From positions 125,464,886 through 125,528,885 of the forward strand of contig CM040126.1 of assembly GCA_022559845.1 (NCBI GenBank): a DNA stretch of 64,000 nt, read 5' to 3'. This stretch comes from Amorphophallus konjac (Eukaryota > Streptophyta > Magnoliopsida > Alismatales > Araceae). Below the pieces are notes generated by a model. That model ran no database searches, was not told the origin of the DNA, and was given only the letters and a program-made list of their open reading frames with translations. Within the stretch, counting starts at the first letter, position 1. Each line of letters begins with the position of its first letter. A program made the translations under genes and the position numbers. Shown in pieces: positions 34,096 to 46,286 of this stretch.

Positions 34096-35055
34096 TACTC
34101 TTTTTGTATCATCTGACGAAGCATTACATAGTGAAAAAGAGTGAACTCACATTTGTTGGTTGACTTCATTTTGACTGTCTAAGTTCAAGATCACATGATT
34201 GTTATGAAGTGATAAATAAAATCACAAAAAGTGTGACACCGTCATATTTTTGTAAAAGATGCTAATATAAAAAAACCCCACATAATAATTTCTAATAATT
34301 TTGAAATACTAGTTAAAATGTTAATCAAAGAAATGTACGATGATAATCCTACCCAAATAAATATATTTCTTATTTAAGTATGCCTAAGGCTAGTAGCGTG
34401 TGCAAATGCAGATGGCCAAATGGATAATTTTTAGGGAAAATCATCTATATACCCCTAGAATTTTTTGAAACTACCCCTATATCCTTACCTTTATTATATG
34501 TACCATAATACCCCCAAAATCTACTTACCAGTGATCACATGTTCCTAGAGTTAAAATTAGGTTAGACGGTGATAACGGACCATATGAGTGAACCGTTATA
34601 TCCCCAGAGAGAGAAGAAGGAGAGAGAGAGAGAGCAGGGGAGGGGAGGGGAGATGTTGGAGGGGTCTCCCCCTCCGACATCAGTGCAGACAGAAAATTCT
34701 GAAATTACCTTTTGTCACTATTCATTTGAATAGTGTTTTGGGACATGAACTATGTTATTTCACAACAGTGTTCATGCTACACTTTCTTCTTCTCCCCCGT
34801 GACTGAGAGAGAGAGAGAGAGAGAGAGAGTGTCGTCGACAAGGGGCGTCATCAACTGTGGGGAGAAGCATAGTGGTGGGTTCAACACGTAGCTTCGTCGT
34901 AGGCATCAGAGGTGAGGGGAGCAACATAGTGGGGGGAGTAGGGGACATTGACAGTGGCAAGGGAACGTATCATGTACGGTGGGGGGAACGGCATGGTGGT
35001 CTTTCAGGCATTATTGATGCTAAGGATGAGGATCCCAACCTCCCAATTGCGGGTG

Positions 35056-35122
<67 letters not shown>

Positions 35123-35440
35123 AGGGGCGTTGTTGGTAGTGTCCTCGTTGGCAGGGTAGAGGGTGTCGAAGACGGCTCTACGGTGGCGGCATCAACATTG
35201 GGGTTACACGTTGTCAGTGGCGGCTTCTACGTCAGGCGTTGCTCCTACTCCCACTCCCTGTTGATGCAAAATAAAAATAAGAAGCAAGACAGAGAGGGGC
35301 GCGTAGTAGGGTCGAGGTGTATTGAAGAGGGGGGGTTAACTCTCAGGTTAAAAGACTTCCCACCTATTGTTGACTCACACTACTTCTTGGGAATGATCTC
35401 GGTGATTGAGGACAAGCTAGTCACACCCGTGCTGGTTGCA
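34096..35440. other. Unassigned spacer with (GA)n tracts
   Basis: No retroelement domain, gene or RNA seen. AT-rich at 34100-34560. (GA)n tracts lie at 34617-34640, 34804-34829 and a longer one at 35059-35119. Short ORFs here translate the microsatellites (Arg-Glu or Ser-Leu repeats) and are not coding. Confidence 0.6.
35059..35119. repeat. (GA)n microsatellite
   Basis: About 30 uninterrupted GA dinucleotides. Shorter tracts occur at 34617-34640 and 34804-34829. Confidence 0.95.
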
Positions 35441-37570
35441 CTTACATTAGCCAGCAGCACCTGCCAAGGGCATCAACCCTTTGGTTCCAATTGTTGATCA
35501 GGTCTTCTTGATCAACCAAATCAGCATTGGTGCCGCTCCTGCACAATGAGGGTAGTGCCACAGCCATAAAGGAAGGAATCCTGTAGCGGCCATATCCCGC
35601 TCTCGCAAGACCATCATTGTCGGAGATGCCAACATTCGGCTCGATGGAAATGAGCTGACCATGCCTCGGGACAAGCACATCACAAACATCTCCACCTCCA
35701 ACCACTTCGGACTTCTCCAATGAGTTCGAGAAGATAAGGCAATATTGACGAATTTCGGCACTCCAGTATTAAACAGAGGGTACATGTGCCGCCCTAAGCT
35801 TCCAAGCCTAGCCAAGGAAGCAACCCAACGAAGGAGAAACACTTTTCCTTTAAATAAATTTGGGTCACTAAGGAAGAGGCCCACGCTCTTCGGAGAGCCA
35901 AGGCAAGCAATTAAGCCCATCCGGATGTCAAATCTACAATAAGTAGAAGTTTTGATAGTCCGGAAAGAACAAATTTCACTCCCAGAGGCAAAAGCGTAAA
36001 GGGGTTTACAAAAAGCCCCAGCGGGCAATCCACCACTTAGAATCAATATGGGTGGAGAATCACAATTTAGCGAAGGAATCCTCCACTCAGGTCTCAGTCT
36101 TCGACAAGTTGGGGGCACCAGCCCGACTGAAGGCCCAACCACTAAAGAAGAAGAGCATAGTGCATGTGAGCGAGGATATCATCAAGGTAATCACATGTTA
36201 AACCTCAACTACTGGAAAATAGCCTGAAGAAGAACCAGACAACCTGAACGAGCCACTATCGTCATTAAGATGGGCTCGCACAGTCACTCAAGCCGTAGCA
36301 CAACTAAATTGCGCTACCACTGCCTCGCCAGCCCAGCAAGGGCAAGCATAGGCTAAAAGGGCCCCGGAAGAAATCCATATCACTAGAGAAAATGATAATA
36401 CAAGGCAGAGGGACGAGTTGGAAGAAGACGTCCAAGATATCACACCGGCTGAATTGCAACATGAGAATCAAGAGCTAAAAGCTCTACTGCAAGAGATCCT
36501 ACAGGAAAGGGAAGCATCGTTGATCACAGCCTCCAACGGCATCACGAGTGGTGGAGCATCCTTCTCGAGGCACCCTAGTTGTTACCAATACCTTAGAAAT
36601 GGTGGCGAAGGCCCCAACAATAGTGGAATATGAAACCCCACCTGTTGAGACCAACATGCGATCATCAAGCATGCTTGTGGCTGAAAACCTAGTGGCTAAG
36701 TGGCAAACGATTGACCGGATTGTGGAAGCCAAATTCTCTCAACACGGGGAAGGTTCTGCCACTATAGATTGATCTGTATAGTGTGCCATATCCCCTCAGC
36801 CATTGGTTCAAGAAGCTACCGATGGACTGTCCAAAGGCTCCAAAGCTACAAAAGTTTAATGGGCAGAGTTCTTCGCAGGAACACTTGGCCTACTATGTGA
36901 TATCCATGGGAGAGTTGGCATTAGATGAATCATGTCTTCTGCTCTACCTCATCCACTTGTTGCTACTGCACTCCTAAGGCAAGCATATCAACAACTCCTC
37001 TTGGAGTTCAAAGATTGCTTCGCCTGGACCTGTAAAGAGATGCCTAGGCTAGACCCTTCAGTGGCAGAACATGAGCAAGTGATACTTCAGACGACTAAGC
37101 CAGTCAAACAAACTCAAAGATGAATGTGCCATGAGCTCCAAATGATAGTAAATGTTGAAGTGGATAAAATGGTTGCTGTCGATTATATAGAACCCTACAT
37201 GTATCCATTATTGCTTGCTAATATCATTTCAGTAAAGAAAAAAAATGGCCAGGTGTGAGTTTGCATTGACTTTCGGGGCTTGAACAAGGCATGTCCTATG
37301 GATGACTTCCTGATCCCGATCACCAAAATAATGGTGGACATTATTACATGACATAAAGCTTTGTCCTTTATGGATGGGTCATCTGACTAGAACCAAATCC
37401 GAATGGCAGTTAAAGATAAAGATCACACCACTTTCTGAGCTCCCAAGAGGATCTTTAACTACAAAAGAATGTCATTCAGGTTGAAGAATGCAGGTGCTAC
37501 ATATCAAAGGGATATGACCAAGATCTTCGATGAGATGCTGCATGACCTTGTAGAATACTACGTCGATGAC
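35441..37570 (+). pseudogene. Tat#2: decayed Tat gag-pol fragment
   Basis: Plus-strand remnants in order: a pre-gag part (KTIIVGDANIRLDGNELTMP near 35600, then PAELQHENQELKALLQEI near 36450), a gag start (APKLQKFNGQSSSQEHLAYY near 36840, similar to Tat#1 KFEKFNSQGSPREHIAYY), then directly the pre-RT motif LLLEFKDCFAWTCKEMPRLD near 37000, then RT with at least five stops (KKKNG, CIDFRGLNKACPMDDF, SFMDGSS, LKNAGATYQRDMTKIFD). The gag knuckle, protease and linker are deleted near 36945. It stops at the RT active-site codons YVDD (37558-37569), where another element is inserted. Confidence 0.8.
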
Positions 37571-39008
37571 TGATGCGGGATGGATGATGACCGGGCTAAG
37601 ACGTACGACGGACTTGATGTGCGGCCAGCACTAACACGCTAAAGGCAAGCCGGGCGGCTGATCACCGTGGTGTTCTCCGGGTGGAGACGTCTCTCAACAG
37701 CACTCTAACTAGCCCGACAATTGTCCCTTACGAGGGAAACGTGGGGATCGCAGCGGTTAAGGAACCACCGTCACCTAGGGGTATCTAGTTCGGGCTCGGT
37801 GCTCAACCGGTGCCAAGGAACGGGCGCTCACAACTAACAATCACAGTGATTTGTAACTAACTATCGGCCCTAATCTCACAAAAGCAGCATAATAGACCAT
37901 ATACTAAACCAGCAGTGTGAGAGAGGAACGAGCACGTACCTCCACGACTAGGCGTGGGGAAGAATTCCCGATCGAATTCAAACAACCCCAATACACACAA
38001 TCGTTAAAATTATGATTTCAGAAATATTCGCCCACTCCACGTAGGGAGGTAAAGGGATACAAAGACCACTTTTGGGGTTGCTGGAACCCGGGTTGACGGG
38101 CCACACTCGCAGGAGGCGAGGGACGCGAGTCGGAGCCGATTGGGTGAGCCGAATGGAAGTCGACTCGATTCTGCCCGCGGTGGTCACCCTGCGCAGCAAA
38201 CTTGCGAAGGCCAGTACGCCAAGATCCGAAGGAGGATCAGAGTGCCGTTTGATGGAGAACGTCGGTGACAGGACGTAGTTTGTCTACTCCAAAGGGAGCG
38301 ATCAGATCTTTTCAGATCTGGGCGCAGCAGCGATTGAACTCGACTTCTGGTTTTGTGCACCCAGAACTCCACAGGAAGACAATTAATTATAGGAAAATTG
38401 GTTGCCGATGTCGGATCGAGGCGCCATTTGTGGGAGCTCGTCGGTGACCTCAAGAGGAAGACGTAGTCTAAAGAGCTTGCACAGATCTGGACGGGATGAG
38501 GCGGGGTAGACTCAGGAAGTCGGATATGGTGCTGAGTCGGGTCTGCATAGATCAGCTCGCGCGATCCCACAAGAATCGTCGCCACGATCAGCACAGATCT
38601 CGGATTGAGACGAGATCGGTGGCAGCGCGAAGAGGACTCAAAATCCCACAATCATGCTGAAAGATAGCTCCTGATGGCTTGAGAGGAGATCTGGGGAAAT
38701 TCAGAATCAGTAAACTCCAGATCTGGACAGCAGGCTCGGGCAGATCTGCGCGCCTTCACGAAAAGAATTTCTGCCGGCGATCCAGAACTCTGATCAACGT
38801 GAAACCATCTCTGAAATATTCCAGACTTGATGAAGTATCACTGGTTACTTTCGTGGAACCAGATGATAAGAGGATGGGGAGGATAGAGGGGCGAGTCACA
38901 CGCCCAAGATCAATCCCGTCACAGGATTGGGCATGGCATCACACCCATGGGGGGGGGGGGAAGAGAATCACTCTCTTAACTCAAAATCCTTAAACAAAAA
39001 CTTCATTT
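37571..39008 (-). mobile_element. Truncated LTR related to the tandem element family
   Basis: It starts TGATGCGGGATGGATG, like the three LTRs at 23074-33725. It shares blocks with them in order: CAGTGATT, a TACCTCCACG...GGCGTGGGGAAGA block, CCCACTCCACGTAGGGAGGT and ACGAGATCGG. It is clearly diverged, so it is a separate subfamily member. The right end is cut by the gag-only element at about 39009; the rest would lie beyond the window. It contains a 13-base G run near 38950 and no gene. Confidence 0.7.
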
Positions 39009-40618
39009 TTCACGCCCCGAACCGATAGCAGCGGAACGAGTAGTTTGGAACGTGGCAGTGATACAGTCATGAATAATCAGAGCATACATAAGACATAAAA
39101 TTTCCAAGGCCAGATAATATGGACAAAATATAATCTTTATTGATAATCAAAAGTCAATTACATAACTGGACTCCACTTATATGGGAAAAAGAAAAGACTC
39201 AAATACTTTATAAAGGGAAAAGACTCAAGGATAAGATAAGACTCAAGAAAACTAAAAGACACTGGCTTGCTTTTCCACAACACTCATCACTCCTTCCCTT
39301 CCCCATATGATGGACTATCTTCAATGTCGTTACCTGAAAAATGTTAAAGATAGGCTGGTGAGCGAAAACGCTCAGTAGGAATTACATCTCTCGTTAAACA
39401 GAATATAAGTGATTAGCCAATTACTCATGTTCATGACAAATGCAATGCAGGAAATGGTATAACTTGAAAATCATGACAATTGATCTAGCAGAAAGGATAA
39501 ATATCAAGGCCAAAGGTAGTTACGAGCTCAAGAGACATAGGGATGAATTTCCCATGCAGAGTCAAGGACAAGCTATCAGAATATAATAAGGACAGATACT
39601 TAGATGAACATAACTTCAGAATTGGCCAGAAGATAACAGAGTTCCACTAAATATAAGCAATAAAGCAGAATATCTAAATTATCAAAATAACTGATCAACA
39701 AAAAATTATAATAACAGAACTTCTAGAATTAACAGAATTTACAGAATGATAGATATAACAGAATAACAGAATATAACAGATGTACAGACTTTGGTGCAAT
39801 GCCACACCCAGAATTCCCATGATTTACAGAATTGGACTTCCGTCCTACTTGGCACTGAAAAGTCGTGGACCCACAGCCCTTAATGTTTCAGAATCAGATT
39901 TGGCCAAATACAGAGTCAAAGGGTTATGTTCTCGAATTGATGAGAAGAAGATTCCAAAAGGAGTAGAGTGTCAAGACTAACGAAAAACCAAAGTAACACG
40001 GATCGGATCCAGAGTTTTTAGGGTACAACCAGCTCGGCTGCCTTGAGGGAATCCAAGGCTAGCGGAGACTTACGGAGGTCCCAATGACTAACTTGCTAGT
40101 CTGAAGGAACGGAATGTCCAACGGAGGACTCATATGTCACCGAGAGTTGAGGTGTTTAACGTGAACCAATCATGAAAAAGAGACTCTATCTACGGACGTG
40201 AGACGAGAGTGCCAAAAGACCCGAGGTATGGGTCAAAACCGGAAGAAAACGGTGAGAGCATGAATGCGTTAATTATAGAATTCACGTCCATCCATTTCTA
40301 TAATTAACTATAATTAAATAAACTTATATTAATTAATGTCCATGAGTGATGTCATTTATTAATTAGCATCCACATAGAGAGACATTAATTTTATGATTTT
40401 TATCTTAATTTATTTAACAAGAATTCACGTCAATATCTATTTAATTGAATAATTTTAAAAATATACATTCAAAGAGACATTAATTGATATAAAATAATTT
40501 ATAAAAATAGAATATATGATAATTAGGAGAAAAATTCAAGGATTCCAAAAATATAATTTTTATAATTTTCTGTTGCATAGTTTAGTATATATGGATTTTC
40601 AAAGATATAATTACAAGT

Positions 40619-40663
<45 letters not shown>

Positions 40664-42346
40664 CAAGTGACGCTTTTACAGGATGGCGTCAAAAGAATTT
40701 TGATGACGTTTAGTTTGTCGTCATTTCAAAAAAATGTCTATTTTCAAACCTCCGGTTCTCGACGTACACATGTCAGAATCACGCGTTCTATATATCAAAA
40801 TGACGGGCTCGAAAAACTCTACCGAACTGGATGTTCAAAATAATTTTTTGTTGAGAGATGGGAGATCTTGAGATAGGGGGTACGAAAAATTGTGCAACCA
40901 CTTTCACTACCTCGGTCTCCACCCTAATAATATACCCATAAAATTTCATGTCCAAAGGAGACTCCGGTGCTCACGAACAAGCCGTTAAAGCAAAAACTCT
41001 ATAACTAACTTTTATAATTGACGACCGATTGGTTGGTCGTTGAATTAAAATGACGCCCTAGATTGGGTCGTCAATTTCATTCTTGCAGTAAATAGATAAA
41101 CCTCAGTAAAAGAATGAAATCTGTAGACCTATATGCATGCTTATAACTTACTAATTTCAGAGTTTTACTAAGTCTTGAGAAAACCTTCGGATGCATTAAA
41201 AGATTAAGGTATATATACATGCAGAGATCATGTTAAAGTTTAACTATTAACGGGTTTAGCTTGATGTCGAGAACACCTACGAGAAACTAGAGACTATTAA
41301 CTCGAACATGAGCATGCTGTTTATGATCATAAGAGCATGTATCATCTTTGTTAATTTAGTTTAGCCATCAGAGAGAACACCTACCGAACTGTGATGATGA
41401 ACGTGCAGGAAAGTTAAACCAGAGCAGCAGCCTACGGAAATAAACGCAGCAGTGGCAGATACGGCTTTAGCAAAAGAAGCAGTAACAGCTCGTGGAAGGG
41501 AATAAGAGCAACAGCAGACAACAACTACACAGTAGGAACAGGAATACAGTTTGAAGAAGCTCCCCTTCTTCGTGTGGCAATCAGAGCAGTAGCTGCTCCC
41601 TTGACGACGGAAGCAATGGCGCAGAGAAACGGCAAGATGTCGTAACTGCAGAATAAGCAGTAGGCTTCCTCCCTCCTTCAGGAACAGGGGACCGTGTATT
41701 CGATGGAAGAGGAAGAAGGAGCAGTAAGGAAGAAGAAGAGTTCTTCTGAAGTAGATGATCAACAGAAACCGCCGGCCCATCGAAGAGAGGTTTATTTATT
41801 GAATCCACGGGTTTAGAGTCCTAATTGAACATGGTTTCCTACGTACGAGTCCAAAAATGAAGTTTCCTATACCCATCTCCCTTCCTAATTCATAGCCGCC
41901 TGCTTTGTTTTAAGTTGGGAAACCCCACGTTGCCTTAACATGCAACGTCGACGTGCTTATGGGTTTGGGTCTTGCCGAATGGTATTTTGGCTGCCAGGTG
42001 ATCATGGGTTGGGTTGGCTTTGTTAAGAAGGCTCACGAGGGTCTCATGGCCTCTATATGTGCTTATACGTAAAGGCCCATTTAAGGTGTATTTATATAAA
42101 TGGGTTATATTATTTTGGGTTTTCTTTTTGGGCCAAGGTTTATATGTATATGTGGGTTGTTTTGGCTGAGACTTTGTATATATTGTTTTAATGGAAGAAG
42201 ATAATTTATGGGTTAAAGCCCATTAAGTGCATGTATATGATTAATTTATTTCTATTTGGCCTTCTTATGCAAGTTTAATTTATTTAGAATATGTTTACTC
42301 ATAGAAAAATAATTGTGTTCCCTATTATTTATTCCGAGGTGCTACA
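39009..42346 (-). repeat. Gag-only element 3' LTR, 3.34 kb
   Basis: The minus strand starts TGTAGCACCTCGG at 42346 and ends ...GGGCGTGAAA at 39009 (terminal CA changed to AA). AT-rich, with an AT microsatellite at 40623-40660. Holds three or four dyads of the ACGCC...GGCGT type (40670-40689, 41021-41040, 41053-41071 and a weaker one near 40703) like those of Tat#3. No gene; the ORF at 41361-41780 has no domain. Confidence 0.85.
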
Positions 42347-42360
42347 CCCTCTCCCACTTA
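42347..42360 (-). other. Gag-only element polypurine tract
   Basis: The minus strand reads TAAGTGGGAGAGGG directly before the LTR start TGTAGCACC. Confidence 0.8.
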
Positions 42361-42558
42361 AAAGAATTTGATCCCCAAATTCACACGACATACATTTCCA
42401 ATATATTAGTGGGGTATCTAGTTCTATACTCCAATCATCCACAAGATCACATACGCTTACTTGCAACGCAATCTACATCTTAAGGAAGGAAAACTAGGCT
42501 ACGGTTAAGGGATACCTCTGGTTACTTCATTGGGAGCAGGCTCGATTTGTCTCATTAC

Positions 42559-43458
42559 TTACAATTGTCCTTGACGTCGCTTATCATTACAGTCCTTTGC
42601 CTGCTGAGGTTGATCTTTAGGAAGGGGACAGTCAGCTACCTTATGCTCCTGGCTTCCACAACGAAAGCAAGCTCCGTTCCTCCAGCGACACTTTTCAGAT
42701 TTGTGACCATCATTCCCACAATGCTTGCACTTCGCTTCCTTAGGCTTCTTGGCGTTCAGAACGTCATTTCCCTCATTGGGCTTCTTGTTGCCATTACCTT
42801 CTCTCTTCTTCTCTATTCTCACCTTAACCTTGTCGGATAATTCCATAGCGTCTTCCAATAAATGAGCTCTCTTAACCATCTCGGCATATGATTGAATGTC
42901 CATTGGTGCCAACTGGGGTATGTATTACAGTCTTAGTCCTTTTAAGAACCTCCTATCTTTCATCTTTTCTGTCATGATTAAATGAGGCGCATATCGTGAC
43001 AACCTCGAGAATTGGGCCTCATATTCTGCCACGGTCAAACTTCTTTGTTTGAGGGAAGCAAATTCTCTCACCTTTCTCTCATGAACTCTCTCCGAGAAAT
43101 ACTTCTCGTTGAAGTGTTCTAAAAATTCTACCCAAGTTATTTGAATGTTTGGCAAAGTGGCTTCCACGGACTCCCACCAAGCCCTTGCATCCTTCTCTAG
43201 TTGAAATGTTGCTAAAATAACCTTATCTTGATCCGAGCATTGCATTACTCAGAAGATTCTTTCCATCTCCTTAGTCCAATCTTCCGCCACATCAGGATCA
43301 GGAGTTCCACTAAATCTAGGGGGATTGAGGCTCCGGAACTCACGATGCAACTCTCCAGCTCCACGATTGGCTCCACCCTCGGCTACCCGTTGAAGAGCCT
43401 GAGTCAATCCCTTAACCGTCCTTTGTATCTCACGCCATTGGGCACGCTCAGCGGCCAT
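42559..43458 (-). pseudogene. gag: Gag with CCHC zinc knuckles, two in-frame stops
   Basis: One minus-strand frame of about 300 codons. It opens with MAAERAQWREIQRTVKGL. It has the gag core (LNPPRFSGTPDPDVAEDWTK; LEKDARAWWESVE; FLEHFNEKYFSERVHERKV; FSRLSRYAPHLI). Two zinc knuckles lie near the end, CKHCGNDGHKSEKC and CFRCGSQEHKVADC. A TGA at 43249-43251 and a TAA at 42925-42927 interrupt it without a frame change. Gag coats the RNA in virus-like particles. Here it would depend on an autonomous partner for pol even if readable. The family looks like Tekay/Del chromoviruses. Confidence 0.9.
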
Positions 43459-43682
43459 TGTTATCTATCTAGTTCTACAAGACACAAACAATCTCATGTA
43501 AGATTATTAAGTAATTCTCGTGAAATTTTACTAAGCTATCATCATAAACTAATCTTATTAGTATTTTAATTTTCTTTTTAGCTCTTAACCCAAGGTTCTA
43601 CCCAATCTCACCGGGCAATAATGGGATTGAACCTAGGACTTATGGCAACCTATAGTCAAGACCTAGGATTTAATATACCTAG

Positions 43683-43694
43683 GCTCTGATACCA
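43683..43694 (-). other. Gag-only element primer-binding site
   Basis: The minus strand reads TGGTATCAGAGC, a perfect match to the initiator-Met tRNA 3' end complement, four bases after the LTR end GGGCGTGACA. Confidence 0.9.
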
Positions 43695-43698
43695 CTTC

Positions 43699-44063
43699 TG
43701 TCACGCCCTGAACCGATAGCAGCGGAACGTGTAGTTCGGAACGTGGCAGTGATACAGTCGTGAATAATCAGAGCATACATAAGACATAAAATTTCTAAGG
43801 CCAGACAATATGGACAAAATAAAATCTTTATTGATAATCAAAAGTCAATTACATAACTGGACTCCACTTATATGGGAAAAAGAAAAGACTCAAATACTTT
43901 ATTAAGGGAAAAGACTCAAGGACAAGATAAGACTCAAGAAAACTAAAAGACACTGGCTTGCTTTTCCACAACACTCATCACTCCTTCCCTTCCCCATCTG
44001 ATGGACTATCTTCAATGTCGTTACCTGAAAAATGTTAAAGATAGGCTGGTGAGCGAAAACGCT
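43699..44063 (-). repeat. Gag-only element 5' LTR, truncated by Tat#3
   Basis: Begins TGTCACGCCCTGAACC on the plus strand and matches 39009-39375 with about 3 percent difference. The match stops at GCGAAAACGCT, where TGTAGACATGCC (Tat#3) begins. Confidence 0.9.
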
Positions 44064-44206
44064 TGTAGACATGCCAAAATTGACGTTTTGTTGATCAAAT
44101 CTCATGTTATTATATAAATGCCCCAAGTGGACTTCAATATTCCTATAACATGAAGTTTTTCTATTTTTGTGAGTTTTTCTGCATTTTTCCTGTATTTTTG
44201 TGAGTC

Positions 44207-44547
44207 ACGACTTGATTAAGGGCGTTAATTTCAAAAATAACGACCTGTTGTAGGGCGTTTTCAAAGAAAGGACGACCGTACATGAGGGCGTCAATTCATG
44301 GTGTTATCCCTTAATTTCTGGAATTATCTATTTTCAAAATAAAAGGCATTTTGTGAGTAACGCCTTTTCTCAGGGCGTGATTTTAATTAACGCCGTTATC
44401 TCAGGCGTGTTATCTCAGTTTTCAAACAAGGCAAGGTTTCATTTCCAAAATTAAATCCAGGAAGAAACGCCCTTTCCTAGGTCGTGTTTCAAGAAAACGT
44501 CTCTGTGAAGGTCGTCAATTCATAAAAGACGCCCTGTATTAAGGCGT
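44207..44547 (+). repeat. 19-nt dyad cluster I (U3)
   Basis: Eight units of the form ACGCCC-N7-GGGCGT, for example ACGACTTGATTAAGGGCGT and ACGCCTTTTCTCAGGGCGT. All are in the putative U3 promoter part of the LTR. Seven of the eight are exactly 19 nt. Confidence 0.85.
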
Positions 44548-44693
44548 GTTTCACTCCAGAGTCCTTCCTTTTTCCATCTTTCCCTCACAGTTCCCTGCCA
44601 TCCATGGGACTCTTGCTCGATCTTGATCCTTCCCTGGATGCCTCATTGCCTGTTCTTATCATTCCTTGGTTTGATCACATCCGCTTGAGGCAC

Positions 44694-44700
44694 TATAAAT
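44694..44700 (+). promoter_or_regulatory. TATA box in Tat#3 LTR
   Basis: TATAAAT in CACTATAAATTGAAG, followed by a CT-rich tract. It is the likely promoter of the sense genomic RNA. Confidence 0.6.
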
Positions 44701-45455
44701 TGAAGCCTTGATCGATCGTGTTGAAGGTTAAGCACTTTAAGCATTCAGAGGGTTAAGCGCTCAGAAGCTTGAATATCCATCACGAGCAGAGCCTTCTTCG
44801 TCCTTTGCTGCCTCCCCTCTGCATCCTTCGATTGGGCTGCATCTGGTGCTTCGTCCATCTACATTCATCAACACATTCATTCGGTTTTCCCTTTACTATC
44901 GCCAGGGACAGCAGGGTTTCTCATCTTTTCATCTCTTTTGTTTTACTTCATTCATACCATCATCCCTCCGTCCTTTATATCTCTATTCACCCTTCACATC
45001 TGTTCACGTCCTGTCGCATTTCTTTTTATCATCAAACTCCCCTTCCCTTAAGTCTTCTTAAGGGGTTTAAAAAGAAAACAAAAAAGAAGGTGCGCATGTT
45101 GATGTCCTTTCATCATTTTTATGTTGGTTCTTGACTGATACTACTGCACTTTGGCTGATCCCCTTTCTTTTGCTTGTCTTTCATTGTCTTTCTTACAAGG
45201 TAATCAATCAAGAAAACCCACTTCGTCGGCCGGCCGATTGGAGTTGGAGGAGGAGATCCACATTCATCCCGCATCCCATCTTTCACCAGGTACATGCGAT
45301 CTTATTTTTTTTTTATTGAGGTAAACCCTCTGGCGATCACACACTCCCCTTGTGCACCTCGTGCATTGTCTCATCTCCACCATTATTTAATGTTTCCCTT
45401 TTCCTTTCCTTTTTAACCTCACCCCAAAAGTGTGGATTTTAAAGGAATCTACAAA

Positions 45456-45475
45456 TTGGCGATCACGGTGGGACA
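45456..45475 (+). other. Tat#3 primer-binding region
   Basis: TTGGCGATCACGGTGGGAC begins three bases after the LTR end TCTACA, the usual spacing. A related TGGCGATCAC occurs inside the LTR at about 45331. The primer tRNA is not assigned. Confidence 0.55.
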
Positions 45476-45511
45476 TCCGCTGTTTTCTTTGTTGACTACC
45501 ATCCCCATTGG

Positions 45512-45660
45512 CACCCTCGTGTGCCCTTTCCCCTTTGACACCCTCGTGTGTCCTTTCCCATTGACACCCTCGTGTGTCCTTTCCCCTTAGGCACCCTCGC
45601 GTGCCCTTTCCCCTCGGTACCCTCGGTACCCTTTCCTTCGTGCCCCTCGGGCACCTTCCA
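45512..45660 (+). repeat. Tat#3 leader tandem repeat, about 27 bp x 5-6
   Basis: CACCCTCGTGTGCCCTTTCC and variants repeat head to tail, decaying to GGTACCCTC and GGGCACC to the right. A minus-strand frame across it gives Gly/Lys/Arg repeats and is not coding. Confidence 0.85.
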
Positions 45661-45706
45661 TTGTGCACCCTGCACACTCCCCGGATCAGTCAATTGTTGC
45701 TTATTA

Positions 45707-46286
45707 ACGCCTTCGACGAGGGCGTCTTTTGATTTAACGCCCGTGTTTTTATTAATTAACGCCCCCTTCAAGGGCGTGTCTTTATTACATCTGCTTGCCT
45801 GATCTTCCCTATTTTCTCGTCTGATATTTAGCGCCCCTTACAGGGACGTGTTTCATAGATTAACGCCCATCTCCAGGGCGTATGTTTCTATAACTGCGGT
45901 GTGTTGCATGCTGATTATACTGTCTGTGGAATAACGCCCCTCTTCAAGGCGTTTCATTTCTTATCAACGGCTGTCATTAAGGCGTTTCTCTTTATCATAA
46001 CTGCTGTTCGCTACATACTTATCATATTGCCTGTGAATTAACGCCCCTCTCAGAGGCGTTTCATTTATTATCAGTGCCTTCCATCAGGGCGTGTCTCTGA
46101 GTTTTGACGCCCTCCTTTGCAGGCGTCCTTTATTTATAACGCCTCATCCTAAGGCGTTTTGTTCCCTACGGTCTGTGAGCCACTCACAGAATTTACGACA
46201 GCCACGCTGCTGTGTTTTCATTTAGTCACGACCTGCCACAGGGCGTGTCTTTCCTCTTGCTGTGAACATGACCTTTCCAAGGGCGT
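45707..46286 (+). repeat. 19-nt dyad cluster II (leader)
   Basis: Twelve units, e.g. ACGCCCATCTCCAGGGCGT, ACGCCCCTCTTCAAGGCGT, ACGCCTCATCCTAAGGCGT. Units are 20-60 bp apart and unrelated between units. Confidence 0.85.

Larger units (their letters stand above)
39009..44063 (-). mobile_element. Non-autonomous gag-only gypsy element (TR-GAG type)
   Basis: Minus-strand layout: 5' LTR (43699-44063 visible), perfect tRNA-iMet primer site, gag (43458 to 42559), purine tract, complete 3' LTR (39009-42346). The internal region is only 1352 bp and has no protease or pol, matching the published TR-GAG category. The visible LTR ends differ at about 11 of 365 positions. The 5' LTR is cut by Tat#3 at 44064, so this element is the older of the two. 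Confidence 0.88.
44064..45453 (+). repeat. Tat#3 5' LTR, 1390 bp
   Basis: Starts TGTAGACATGCC and ends GGAATCTACA (inverted ends TGTAGA/TCTACA). The same start recurs at 63892. TATA box at 44694-44700. Eight dyads lie upstream of it (44207-44547). CT-rich downstream of the TATA, as often in R/U5. Short ORFs at 44769-45319 have no domain. Confidence 0.88.

Noticed and set aside
34772..35139. Ser-Leu and Arg-Glu repeat ORFs on both strands
   Set aside because: Translations of (GA)n microsatellites.
35498..36142. 214-codon minus-strand ORF
   Set aside because: It overlaps recognisable plus-strand Tat#2 pre-gag remnants, has no domain, and its composition is the mirror of the decayed sense frame.
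41361..41808. Overlapping minus-strand ORFs in the gag-only element LTR
   Set aside because: Inside an LTR, aromatic/Ser-rich low complexity, no matching motif and no conserved start.
45387..45771. Minus-strand Gly/Lys/Arg-repeat ORFs in the Tat#3 leader
   Set aside because: Produced by the 27-bp tandem repeat; no start context and no domain.
44207..46286. CRISPR-like array because of short repeats with variable spacers
   Set aside because: Units are self-complementary dyads with unequal spacing, in a plant retrotransposon, without cas genes. The conserved part is two 6-nt arms, not a 25-40 nt repeat.
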